DNA of 64,000 nt from NCBI GenBank assembly GCA_039519185.1, contig CM076849.1, positions 80,193,014 to 80,257,013 on the forward strand, written 5' to 3'. Shown here in pieces: positions 46,148 through 56,107 of this stretch. Origin of the DNA: Astragalus membranaceus. Lineage: Eukaryota; Streptophyta; Magnoliopsida; Fabales; Fabaceae. The notes below the pieces were generated by a model. The model did no database searches. It was not told the origin of the DNA and saw only the letters and a list, made by a program, of their open reading frames with translations. Position 1 is the stretch's first letter; each line of letters begins with the position of its first letter. Position numbers and translations under genes: made by a program.

Positions 46148-47524
46148 TGTGGATATCTTGTACTGCAGGTAACTTATATTCCAGGTTAGGTTTGATGATG
46201 AAAAAGACAAAGCCAAAGTTGATGGCCAAAGTTGATGAAAGTGACAAAGTATCTAAAGTCACGATCCAAGACAATCAAGCTCAAGAATTGAAGTCTCAAG
46301 AAATAAGGATAGTCCTTAGGGTTTGGGGATTGTCTTAGGAAAAAGTGTAAGCTCTTCCGAGGGTCAGCTCATCTCTCAAAGTCTCACGTCTTCACTAACT
46401 TTTCAAATTGCATGCATGTACACGTAAACTAAAAAACCATTTTGAGAAAAGAAAGAAACCGATTCACTACTTTTAACTAAACATCAAAATCCATTTCTAA
46501 CTCAATATGAAAGTATATAATCGATTCCTAAACTCCCTTTCAAAGCAAAGAATCGATTCCTGTTGTTTTTACTAAGTATACAATCGATTTGCATCTCTTT
46601 CTAAACAAGCAAGAATCGATTTTCCCATTAAACATACTAAGCACATAATCGATTTTATATTTATGTTAAGGAAGCACATAATCGATTTTTATCTTTTAAA
46701 GAAGCACAAAATCGATTTCATCTATTTTCAAACAACCACATAATTGATTTCTCATCCTAGATCTACTTAGGCATAAAATCGATTTTCACTCTTAGTGCAT
46801 TCAGGCACACAATCGATTCTGACACTTCTATATTTATTTCAACGATAATATTTTTCATAGCCTATAAATAGAGGCTTCATACTCTTCAATCCACACAACC
46901 CATTTTCACGATTCAAAGCATAATTTAGAAAAACTCTTCACACTTTCATTTCTGCTCTTCTCGCACCGTTGGTCCGTCAGAGCTGATCTTTCGCAAGAGT
47001 TAGTCGGGGTTGGAATCTTCAAGTTGTAATATCTGCCTACATTAGAGGTATTTTGGTCTTTACTTTTGTAATTGTTTATTTGTTGTGATTTGTACTAGGG
47101 AGTGGGGTATCTCTCTAGGGTAACTGTTTGTACTAGGAAGTGGGGTATCTTTCTGGGGCAGCTGGTTGTAACAGGGGTGGGGTATCTCTTGTTATTGTTG
47201 TAATAGATTTGAGGGCTCTTCATAGGTGGGGTATCCTAGGGAAGAGTTCCTGAGTCTATAAAGGTTTCCAAGGCACCCGTAAGCCTTGTTGTGTTAGTGG
47301 AAAATCTCACAAGGGTGTGAAGACTGGACGTAGGTCACTGGGAGGTGACCGAACCATTATAAATCTGATGTGTTCTTTATTGCTTTATTTTCTAATTCCT
47401 TCGCTTCCACTTAACCTGCGAGAAAATTAATTCAAGTCATTGAAAAGGGGAAAAAGTTTTCAAAAGTTTTTAAATCTCAATTCACCCCCCCCCCCTCTCT
47501 TGAGACTGAAGCCACTTGGTAATA
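46148..47524 (+). mobile_element. TR-GAG array LTR 3
   Basis: 1377 bp, TGTGGATATC to CTTGGTAATA, then the CCCAT target duplication. AATCGATT array about 46455-46825, TATA box 46862-46870. Confidence 0.9.
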
Positions 47525-48379
47525 CCCATTGCCGCTCTCTTGTTGCCTCTCCTGTTGCCGATCCCATTGCCAGTCTCTCATTGTTGCTCCTGTTGCCGCT
47601 CTCCCGTTGCCGATCCCATTACCAGTCTCTCGTTGCCGCTCTCGTTGCGGCTTCAGTAAATTTTAGATCATTTAATATTAATTTAATCATTTTAATTAAA
47701 TTATAGTTAAATAATAAATTTTAGATAATTTAATGTTAAAATTTTGAATTAGTATTGATTTTTATTTATTGATAGGTATGATTTTATTCACTAGTGGAAA
47801 AAAGGCTTTTTATATCGGTTAAAAATGATATTTCATATCGGTTCCCGAACCGATGCCAAAAAAGGAGATATAAAAAATATGGACATTTCATATCGGTTCC
47901 TGAACCGTTATGAAAAGTTGTTTTTATATCGGTTCGCCCCTAGAACCGATATGAAAAGTCTCTTTTTTTTAAAAAAAAAAAGACTTTTCATATCGGTTTT
48001 CTATGGGAACCGATATGAAAAGTCTCTTTTTTTAAAAAAAAAAAAGGAGGTATCACTGAACTAGCATGCACTTGAGCTAGCACTTCTTTCTGGTAAAACC
48101 TCGCAACAATAGCTCATCAGAATTTACACCTGCAATACTAAACTCGTGGACTGCAAAACTATATTACACCTGCAATACTAAACTGAATTACCAATTTATC
48201 TCCAGAGCATATGTGTAGGAAAATACCCATTAAATAAGTCAGAAATGTTCAAGTAACATAGTACTAATATTATTACTTGCAGTACATACAACAAATCAAA
48301 ACATACAAAGAATGACTTTAGTTAGATGCATTTGTTTGCATTGGTCTCCACCACTTTTTTGCATCATCCTCACCAAACC

Positions 48380-48803
48380 TTAGGCAACAATGGTAGAAGT
48401 TTCCGAAGGCTTCTTCTCAGGCTCAGTTGAGACCACAGTTGCAGTTTCTAAAGCCTTGTTATCACCCTCAGCAGAGGTCGCTGCTGCAATTTCTGAAGGT
48501 TTGTTATCAGCCTCAGAGGCAACTGTTGCAGTTTCTAAAGGCTTGTTTTCAGGCTCGGCTGAGGCGACGGTTTCGGTGGGCTTGTTTTCAGGCTCCACCC
48601 AGAAGGCAGTCTTCTTTCCAGTTTTTGAAACAATCTCAAAAACTTGTTCTGGCTTCACATGCTTGAAGTTAAACTGATGCCGTTTTTCTCTTTAATCAGC
48701 TGGCATATCCAAAGCATAACCAATAGAAGCAGCAACCTCTGTGATGTTCCATGGATTTACCAAGACAGCACCAGCACCAAGTGACTGTGCCGCACCTGCA
48801 AAC
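48380..48803 (-). pseudogene. Captured trehalose-6-phosphate synthase fragment fused to an acidic repeat ORF
   Basis: On - after a 3' splice site (…TTGTTATCAG): FAGAAQSLGAGAVLVNPWNI, then TEVAASIGYALDMPA, a TAA, and REKRHQFNFKHV. This is the class I TPS glucosyltransferase region that binds the nucleotide sugar. The frame continues into KPEQVFEIVSKTGKKTAFWV and five near-repeats of 'PENKP-ETATVAS', whose source I do not recognise. The join between the two parts is inside the exon, so this may be a chimera of two captured genes. Confidence 0.8.
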
Positions 48804-49777
48804 TGATAACAAATTAAAAATTTAATTTTTTTTGAGTCTCAATCATCTAGTGATTTTAGTAGGAGTTAATTATGCTATAATACAATAAATGAAGATATCA
48901 AAAAAGAAACGAATTACCTCACTTAAAAAAAACTGAGTCCCACTCCTACATCTCAGACTAGAATATTGAAAATTGAAATACAAAATACTTGGTCAATCTT
49001 AATTTATCTGTCAATTTACTTTGAGTAAGGTTGGGAATTATTATCATCAAAGGCAAGCATGCATAACAAAGAAAATGACAATGGAAAGAAACCATTGCTG
49101 AGAGTATAATATCATCAACCGCAAAATATGTACTTAGAAGACCACCAATGCTGAGAGTATAATATCAAAGTCAAACAGAACTACATCAAGGCAGTGACAT
49201 ATATTTACAGACAATAACTACTACACATCAACACATAATTTGTAAAACAATTTGTAAATTCTTTTTGAGCATTGACAAACCAGTTTTTTGCCAAACAGAT
49301 ATCCATGAATGAGGGTATCAATTGACATTCCACATATCTTGATGACTACTTATGTCCTCGTCGCATCTTTAATCAAAAAACCATCAGGGGGAAATACGGC
49401 AAGCATTCAATAAAGTTTATTCAACAGTCGTATTAAAGTGATGAACTAATTACTCAGTATAGATCTCTTAATGGGATATCAAAGCCATCCTGCCAAGTAT
49501 AAAGTGCAGACCACTGACATGCAGTATACGACTATAAGGTACTCAAACATTTGCAAGGTCAAAAATTATCGAAAGCATCTTAAAATGAACATCAATGAAA
49601 TTGAAGTTTAACATAGTTAAAGCCATAAAACCCAGGACATTGAGTCATCATAAACAATGCTGCAACTAAAGAATCACCGGATAGATCAAAAAAAAACTTC
49701 TACATTCTACTCCGGAGCAAGAGGTTTAGCACTAGTTTGATGGCATGGTGAAGTTAAAAGAATATGTAATAAAATAC
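48804..49777. other. CACTA interior, intron-like, unassigned
   Basis: AT-rich, no coding match. It includes a 160-bp block (48930-49092) duplicated at 50585-50749 and a short direct repeat 'gctgagagtataatatca' (49095 and 49148). The block is the ALG9 intron in its other copy. Confidence 0.6.
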
Positions 49778-50010
49778 CTAAGGAGGCTATGTCAGTGTAT
49801 TTATCACTGAATGCATACACATTTGCTGAAATTTGGTACTTTGAAAACTCAGCAGCCATTTGCTTATAAAATGGATCTTCGGGCAGTCTCTGTCCATGTT
49901 CTTTATCTGTCCCATAGACACGAGAATCATCTCCGCATAACTTTAATCGACCAACACCAAGAGATGGAAGTGAGTTTTGAAAAATTAACAATTTCCCTCC
50001 AAGTTGACTC
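49778..50010 (-). pseudogene. Captured SEC24 exon (COPII coat)
   Basis: A 233-bp exon bounded by AG (…CTTTGTGCAG) and GT (GTATTTTATT). It encodes SQLGGKLLIFQNSLPSLGVG, then RVYGTDKEHGQRLPEDPFYK and SANVYAFSDKYTDIASLG: the trunk domain of SEC24, the cargo adaptor of ER-exit vesicles. There are no stops in the exon. A lone exon with intron flanks shows capture from genomic DNA. Confidence 0.9.
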
Positions 50011-50369
50011 TGCACAAAGAGGCATGGAAAGGCCAGAACAAAGTAATGCATAAGAAAAATGAAATTGTCAAACAAACAGGGGAAAAAGTCTTAAAAAACC
50101 AACAAGTTCAAGGCATATAGTGTTTTCTAAAGCTATTCACAAAAAAAAAAGCGTTTTCTAAAGGTTTTGATAAACATAGGTCCCCCTTCTGCAAGGAATG
50201 TAACTTGCTTCTCGATGGCTTATCTGATTTATTCAGTGACTTTCTGATAGTTTAGTGTTCCCAGCAATGCTCTAAGGCCCGACTTGGAACTTGTAGTTTA
50301 GCAGGGAACTGGATCAGAGTTGAGGGAAATGAAAACAACAATCTTAATGAAAAAAATTTGACATCAATG

Positions 50370-50545
50370 CAGGCTCTTATAAATGCCAGTTTGAATTTTC
50401 TAGATAAAGAATAAAGTGCTAGAGTACGGCCAGCCAAGTATTACACCAATAGCAGAAACAGAAACTGCTGCAGCAGGTTTATCAAGAAGAAATAGACCTG
50501 ATGCAAGGGAGATTGCATACATGGAAAACGAACTTGGCAAGAAAC
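50370..50545 (-). pseudogene. Captured ALG9 mannosyltransferase, second exon
   Basis: Begins after TCTCTAG: SFLPSSFSMYAISLASGLFL, then LDKPAAAVSVSAIGVILGWP. A deletion removes about ten residues and shifts frame to LYSLSRKFKLAFI. ALG9 is an ER membrane alpha-1,2-mannosyltransferase of N-glycan assembly. The intron to the first exon is 50546-50782 with GT-AG ends. Confidence 0.88.
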
Positions 50546-50782
50546 CTAGAGACAACAAACAGTTGACAAAGAAAACATTAACAAAACTGAGTCCCACTCC
50601 TACATCTCAGACCAGAATACTGAAAATTGAAATACAAAATACTTGGTCAATCTTAATTTATCTGTCAATTTACTTTGAGTGAGGTTGGGAATTATTATCA
50701 TCAAAGGCAAGCATGCATAACAAAGAAAATGACAATGGCAAGAAACCATTTTGAAAAAAAGAAGAGCCAGAGAGTCACTTAC

Positions 50783-50942
50783 TCGTGCTAGCGAAGAAAC
50801 AGCCACTGGTTAAGCACAGCATAGCAAGTGCATAAGAAGCAAGTCGTTTACCATATTTTCTTGAAACAGCTACCACGAGAACACTCTCTGTGACAACAGA
50901 GAGAAGACCAAGAAAGAATCTTACAGCATAGAACACTCTCAC
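50783..50942 (-). pseudogene. Captured ALG9 mannosyltransferase, first exon
   Basis: After 'GATTGTTTTAG': VRVFYAVRFFLGLLSVVTES, then VLVVAVSRKYGKRLASYALA, MLCLTSGCFFAST. Splices in phase to the exon at 50545. No stops. Confidence 0.9.
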
Positions 50943-51089
50943 CTAAAACAATCAAGAAAAGTGTGACATGAAAAAATGCAATCTACAACAAATCAACATG
51001 CATGCTGGAATCTACAACAAATCAACATGAAATGAAAAGCATAAACATGAAAAGTGTGCAAAATGGAAGAAAAGAATGAAAGAGAAGAA

Positions 51090-51417
51090 TTTAGTAGAGG
51101 AAACACTACCAATCGGACCATTCACACCAAGCCCACAACATGCATTTTTAAGATCTTCAAAACCTGTATATTAAATGAAAACTCTTAGTAAAATAACATG
51201 ACAGAAACTTTGAAACTAGATTCACAAACATTGGTTTTTCCATTCTACTATATAACTTTAACATGAAGTTATAAAGTGGGGAAAATGTACCATAAAACCT
51301 TTGTTTCTCTATAATCTCCACCATTCCACTGTATACATCACAGAACACTATCTGAGCATCAGGAAATTCCTCATTAAGCTGAGATATACGTTCATCCAGC
51401 AATCTATTGTATTCCAA
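51090..51417 (-). pseudogene. Captured GDSL esterase/lipase fragment (two exons)
   Basis: Exon 51291-51417 encodes YNRLLDERISQLNEEFPDAQ, IVFCDVYSGMVEIIEKQRFY. A GT-AG intron is at 51164-51290. Exon 51163 to about 51090 encodes GFEDLKNACCGLGVNGPIG. The pattern D-x-Y-S-G-M … YGF…ACCG is the region before the catalytic Asp-His block of plant GDSL lipases. The catalytic Ser block is not present. Confidence 0.85.
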
Positions 51418-51500
51418 GTCCTGACTGCTACTCTACTACCACCTCGTTGACCTCCAAATCCTGACTGCCCAATACCAGTATTTCCATTGAATTCACTGAA
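51418..51500 (-). pseudogene. Probable captured NUP98 fragment
   Basis: On -: EFNGNTGIGQSGFGGQRGGS followed by RVA. FG-type repeats running into GGQRGGSRVA recall the end of the FG region of plant nucleoporin NUP98. It is short, so this is a suggestion. It abuts the GDSL exon with no visible splice site, so the two sources were joined. Confidence 0.5.
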
Positions 51501-51589
51501 CACACGAATTTAAAACAATTAATCTTCAAGTTATTCAAAACCAACAAAACCTCTGAAACAAAACACACAAACACACATAATTGGTAGAA

Positions 51590-51771
51590 AAGAGAGATAA
51601 CAAAAACAACAAAACCCTAAACCCAAAAATAAAACACAAAAATGGCTTCCTGAGAAAATCAACAAACCCTAAACCCTAAATACACAAAATCAACAAAACG
51701 CCAAATACAGAAACCCTATCAATTGAGGAAAATTGGTCAAAAAAAACTGTTTTGAGGGAGATAGAGTGAGA

Positions 51772-51812
<41 letters not shown>

Positions 51813-52185
51813 CCGTGAGTGGAAGCTTCAACCCAAACGAACCATGAGACGAGAGAGGGAATGAGTCATGACTGATGAGCAGTGAAAGAAAAACGCGCGC
51901 TGTGAGTGAAAGAGAGTTCAGAGGGCGAGAGTTGAGAGAACGAGAGCGAGAGAGGGAGACTGAGAGAGCATGTTGCAGTGGAAGAGAAGGAGAAGAGAAG
52001 TGAAGGAGGAACGGTGGTGTTGGGTGGTGGGTGGTGGGGCTGCGTGGCTGGGTTTTGACGGAGAGAGTGAGAGAGTGAGACTGAAATGAGAGAGAATGGA
52101 AGAGATGAGGGAGACATATTGGAATGGAAGATATGAGCGAGAGAAGCAAACATCGAAGCGAATGAGATACCTAATTTTTTAGTTT
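51590..52185 (-). other. Promoter/5'-UTR-like segment in CACTA
   Basis: On - it is extremely CT-rich with a (GA/CT)n microsatellite (about 51770-51806). It has telo-box-like TTTAGGGTTTAGGG sites (51661-51684 and about 51612), features common in 5' regions of plant housekeeping genes. The long Ser/Leu ORF here (51676-52149) is a product of CT richness. It may be a captured promoter and leader. Confidence 0.45.
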
Positions 52186-52423
52186 CTATAACGAGTGGTT
52201 TTTGAGCCGTTATGAAAGCCTAATTTTTTTCACTTTCTATAACGGTTATGCAATGGAACCGATATGAAAGATACTTTTTGCACTTTCTATATCGGTTCCA
52301 TGGGAAACCGATATAAAAAGTGTAATTTTAATTACAAAATTGCCACCGCGTCACTTTCTATATCAGGCCGTTTTTAACCGATATAAATAACCGTTATAAA
52401 AAGCATTTTTTCTACCAGTGATT

Positions 52424-52570
52424 GGATTAGAATAGATATAATACCTTAGAATAGATACTATTAGAATTAGTATTAGTGTTACAAATTTGCCCCTATTTTT
52501 TGACAAATGGCAAATTTCTATAAAATGTCTAAATTGGACATTCTCCTAACACTTTATTTTATTATTATTA

Positions 52571-52607
<37 letters not shown>

Positions 52608-52838
52608 CTATTGAGTATTGATAGTATTGATTAGTATTGAAAAGGGAAAAAGAAAGAGAGAGAGAAAAAGAGAAAGAAAAAGTAAATACAAAAAGTCAAA
52701 AAACTGCCAAAAGATGCAAAATTTTGTCTTTTTGTGACACTTTTACAAATTTGTCCCTATTTTTTGACAAATGGCAAATCTGTAAAATGTCTAAATTGGA
52801 TATTCTCCGAACACTTTGTTTTATTATTATAGTATTGA
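52424..52838 (-). mobile_element. Helitron 5' part, right of CACTA
   Basis: Resumes the Helitron text 'attagaatagata' and 'acaaatttgcccctattttt' (the latter twice, 52480 and 52748), with an (ATT)n run at about 52560-52605 and a GA-rich block. No gene. Confidence 0.7.
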
Positions 52839-53540
52839 AGTATTGAGTCCTAAAGCTGAGACTTTTCCATATAAGTTGGGAACTACAACTTGTAGCTGAT
52901 ATGTATTCTGCTTCTGTTGCGGAGAGTTTAGTAGTTCTTTGTCTTTTGCTTGACCACCAGATAAGATCCTCACCAAGGATTTGGTAGCCACAACTGGTGC
53001 ATTTCCTTTCAACTCCGTCTTTAGAATAGTCAGCGTCACATTAATTATCTGGTTGGTTATATCTCAAATTAGTAGTTCTTTTCAAATACCAAAAGATCCT
53101 CTTAACTGTTGTTATGATCCTCTTGATGTTAAGTATATGAGAGAATCAAACATAACTCTATTCAATTTCTGGTCTACCTTACCACTTACTTCATCCTTAC
53201 CTAAAGTACATGTTAGGTGCATTGGTGTGTTGATAGGTTTACAATCTTCTAACTTGAATTTCTTTAAAGCTCTTTAACATAATTTGTCTAATGTATGTAC
53301 ATTCCTTATGACGTTTGTTTGATCTAAATCCCCAAGAAGAATTTGAGTTCACCCACCATACTCATCTCTAACTCATTCTCATCAGCTTAGAATACGATTC
53401 TTGAAATGTTTCTCATTAGTGGCTCCAAATATGATATCATCAACGTATATTTGACCAGGAATAAAGTCCTTCTTATATGATTTTCTAAATAAGCTGGTAT
53501 GTACCCGACCTCTTTCAAAATCATTTACCATCAATAGGAA
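52839..53540 (-). pseudogene. Copia RT and RNase H fragment (upstream half)
   Basis: In several frames on -: NDFERGRVHTSLFRKSYKKD, IYVDDIIFGATNEKHFK (catalytic YVDD), GELKFFLGI, INTPMHLTCTLGKDEVSG, then RNase H GEDLIWWSSKRQRTTKLSAT, EAEYISATSCSSQL. A SIRE-type copia. A block around MFDSLIYLTSRGS lacks about 25 residues. Its continuation is 20396-20624 across the Helitron. Confidence 0.85.
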
Positions 53541-53870
53541 CCGTGTCTACCATCAATAGGAACAAAGTCTGTCATTCCAAGATCTAGGTTTCCCCTTAAT
53601 GTACCTGAGGACATGAAGACCAGCATCCACGTGGGACCGCCGAGGAGCGGAGATGAATTGGCTAAGCTTATGAAAAACAAAGCAGATATCTCGACCGATG
53701 TTAGTGATATAGATCAAATTGCCAATGAGTCTTCTATAACTAGAATGGTCGTCCAAAGTTGTGCTACTAGTAGCAGAGAGCTTGAGGCCAGAGGGGAAAC
53801 GTGTAAAGACCGACTTGCAAGCAAGAAGGCCGATATTAGCAAGAAATTCAATGGCATGTTTTCATTGTGA
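53541..53870 (-). pseudogene. Second copia RT-RNase H fragment (other lineage)
   Basis: On -: SSYRRLIGNLIYITNIGRDI, CFVFHKLSQFISAPRRSHVD, GLHVLRYIKGKPRSW, preceded by EFLANIGLLACKS. It overlaps the same protein region as the neighbouring copia but is clearly a different lineage. A short direct repeat 'ctaccatcaataggaac' marks the junction at about 53525-53565. Confidence 0.8.
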
Positions 53871-53918
53871 GAGGATGATGCCTTGTGTAGACCGGGCTAC
53901 CTGATGTGAGCCAAGCCC

Positions 53919-53999
53919 CCGTCATGGGACCTATCACTAGAGGAAAGCTAAAGGCAATGGAACAACAAGTCAAAAGTCTTCATTCATCGAAGGATCTTC
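53919..53999 (+). pseudogene. Reina pol C-terminal tail
   Basis: GPITRGKLKAMEQQVKSLHS followed by SKDLPH and TAA resembles the conserved end of Reina-type polyproteins (GPxTRxRAK). It is directly upstream of an LTR, as expected for a 3' end. Confidence 0.7.
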
Positions 54000-54023
54000 C
54001 TCACTAAAGGGAATATACTTTAG

Positions 54024-54684
54024 TGTGTCCACCTTGATAATTGACAAGGACACACTAAAGGTGACCAATGACACTTTAGCGAGTTTCTAGAATACCCAAA
54101 CTCTAGTGTCTCCTATTTCTTTGTATTTGCTTTCCAATAAATTTAGGACTTCATTTTTAATTGTAATGAACTTTTGGTATTGAGTCATGTTGGACTTGGA
54201 TAAGTGGCTAAGGTCTAGTAGCCTTGGTTTTGTGTTTCTTTTGCGCTTTAGTTGTGGGCCAAGGATCCATAAGTCCACAATATAAATACTTGGAACCCTA
54301 GTGTAATCTTAGAACTTTTATCTTGAATGAAATCATTTGCTCTTTTGCAAAGAGAAAGTCAAATAACTAGAGTGAGAGGTGAGAGGACAAGTACATGCAT
54401 ATGAGAGGTGAGGTTTATCATGAAGTTCTCCTTGGTTCTTGAGATGAGAACCTAAAGATCACATCCTTGAGGCTATGAGAGCCTAAGGATAGAGTGATCT
54501 TATCTCCTTTCCAAGAAAGGTGTGGTGATCTTCAATCTCCATTACGTTCCAAGTCTATTCGACATTTGATCTTTCTTCCTCTTTCATGTAAGTGAAAGTT
54601 GTTGAACATGTGTTTTTGTGGGAAAACATTTGAGTTGCCATATTTATAGATCATAATCTTCTAAATATATTTTTGGTCTTATCA
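54024..54684 (+). mobile_element. Reina LTR (about 661 bp)
   Basis: TGTGTCCACC ... GGTCTTATCA. 'aatataaatacttgg' near 54279 is a TATA-like site. A degenerate iMet primer site TGAGTATCAAAGC follows at 54687-54699. It has a pol tail on the left and an internal leader on the right, so one LTR serves two internal regions. Confidence 0.75.
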
Positions 54685-56107
54685 AATGAGTATCAAAGCT
54701 ATTGAATTTTGGCAAAAAAAAATTTCTCACTGAAAAACTGTTCTCCTTTTCAACTTTCAGCAAAACTTTTCTGTTTTTCCAGCATTTACTATTTCATAGA
54801 TTCTGTCCGAATTTAGTTTTTGATTTTTAGTCTGTTTCGTCTTGATTTGTTGATTGATTCTTGTTTGTTGTTGAATTTGCAACATATTGCGCACTTATTC
54901 CACTTCATTTGAGCAAGGATCGATAAGATTCGAAGTCCAAAACCAAGCTATCTTTTTGTTTCCAATTTCGATTTCGTTTCGGAATTTTGATCATTTTTGT
55001 TGAAATCTCTTGCTAGCAATCACTTAATGCACCAAATTCGAGTCTATTGCAAGTGGTATGGTGAATTTTGGTTGAGTTTTGAGCGTTTCCCCAATTTGCA
55101 AAACCTAAAACGCGTTTGCCTTTGAAAATCACGTTTTCGATTAAGTTCTTCCACTTTTTTGTCCAAATTGATGATGTATTGAGTTTCTTTGGGAAATTTC
55201 GCATGAAATGAACTATTTATTTGCTTGATTTGGTGAAGAATTGAGAATTCTGGAAATTATTTTTGTTCTTGATGAACGAACTGTTCTTAAATTTCTGCAT
55301 TTTGATCCGAAAATGTTTGTTCAAAATTTGAAATTGTGTTTCTGGATTCAATATAGCTCATTGTTTACTGATTCAAAAGCCAGGTTGTTTGTCTAAAAAT
55401 CTAGTATTATTTGAGACATTGAAAATAAATATTCAAAAAAATAAAATACTGAAAAATAGAAAAAAAATAGCCAAAAAAAAAGTATCACTTTCAAGAAAAA
55501 AAGGTATCAACCTAATCACGGAAGCATCAAAATAATTCCCAAAATTCCAGAAGAATCCCCACTGTTAGTAAACATTATTTGGATCATTGAAAAATTTTCT
55601 CAAAACTTTTTGGGGACATTTGGACAATTTTGCCCTTGGAGGTTTATTTGCTCACGTTGTTGTAATTTCTTTGGTGCATTGCTAGCACTCCTTTGAGTGT
55701 CTCTTTTCATAGTTTAAATTTGTCTTTAAATGCTCTAAATTTGGTTTAGCCTTTCAAAATTTTTTGTTTCTTGGTTTTTTGTGTCTTCAAAAAAAGTCTT
55801 TGTTTTGCTATAGTAGTCTATTTCTTCTTGTTCCTCTTGGTGATTGATCATACATTCCTCGGGCTCTATAGTAACATCAACATCAAGGATTGGATAGAAG
55901 CTTAAGGGTTCCTTTTCAAGATCTAAAGGAGGATAAAAGTGACTTGATTGACCTGCGTTATATTTGTGTGCCTAAGAAAACTCTTGAGTGAAGAGTGTTC
56001 GTTCCTAAAAAGCCTAAACACGAGTGGAGTGACACTTGGTGAGATAAAGCTACAGCCATAGAGCCAAGAGGTAAGCATAAAATCCCTTCTCAAATATCAA
56101 GTGACAA
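54685..56107 (+). other. Reina internal region without recognisable gag
   Basis: AT-rich and noncoding, with many stops in all frames. The gag of Reina should lie here, but only its last knuckle (56108 onward) is visible, so most of gag is deleted or eroded. I see nothing else in it. Confidence 0.5.

Larger units (their letters stand above)
21708..47524 (+). mobile_element. TR-GAG (gag-only copia) array: LTR-gag-LTR-gag-LTR
   Basis: Three LTRs flank two gag internal regions, with no protease, integrase or RT between them. The outer ends are flanked by a 5-bp target duplication CCCAT (21703-21707 and 47525-47529), so the array behaves as one insertion that later gained a unit by unequal recombination between LTRs. 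The gag is of SIRE/Maximus type. Non-autonomous gag-only elements of this kind are known as TR-GAG; pol must come from a relative. The second gag is split by Athila. Confidence 0.85.
47789..52420 (-). mobile_element. Pack-CACTA transposon (4632 bp) with host-gene fragments
   Basis: Terminal inverted repeats CACTAGTGGAAAAAAGGC (left) and CACTGGTAGAAAAAATGC (right, reverse strand), continuing as TTTTTATA(T/A)CGGTT. 3-bp duplication ATT (47786-47788 and 52421-52423). Subterminal ACCGATATGAAA-type repeats cluster at 47814-48020 and 52190-52395, as in CACTA elements, where they bind the TNPA-type protein. No TNPA or TNPD transposase is seen, so it is non-autonomous. All recognised host-gene fragments read on the - strand and keep introns. 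Confidence 0.9.
20625..52838 (-). mobile_element. Helitron, with four other elements nested inside
   Basis: The 3' terminus on the - strand is hairpin ACCCGTGC-GGAT-GCACGGGT, six bases, then CTAG (20628-20625), followed by T as expected for A/T insertion. The 5' terminus on - is TCAATACTATAATAATAAA starting at 52838 (an alternative start is 52846), close to the common plant Helitron start TCTATACTATATTATAAAA. Its own DNA is only about 1.7 kb (20625-21707, 47530-47785, 52424-52838), AT-rich with CCCATTGCCGCTCTC-type repeats and no Rep/helicase, so it is non-autonomous. It splits a copia pol whose halves lie on either side. The base before the 5' TC is T rather than the usual A. Confidence 0.75.

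Noticed and set aside
51610..51685. Interstitial telomere repeat (AAACCCTAAACCCTAAA)
   Set aside because: Only about two units. Fits a promoter telo-box in the captured 5' region.
51676..52149. 157-residue Ser/Leu-rich ORF on the - strand
   Set aside because: Result of CT-rich, microsatellite-bearing leader DNA. Amino-acid composition is low-complexity.
47789..52420. Processed (mRNA-derived) pseudogenes as the source of the host-gene fragments
   Set aside because: Introns with GT-AG borders are retained and there is no poly-A, so capture was from genomic DNA.
47789..52420. Pack-MULE or Helitron capture instead of CACTA
   Set aside because: CACTA/CACTG ends, 3-bp duplication and subterminal ACCGATAT repeats fit CACTA. 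Mutator elements give 9-bp duplications.
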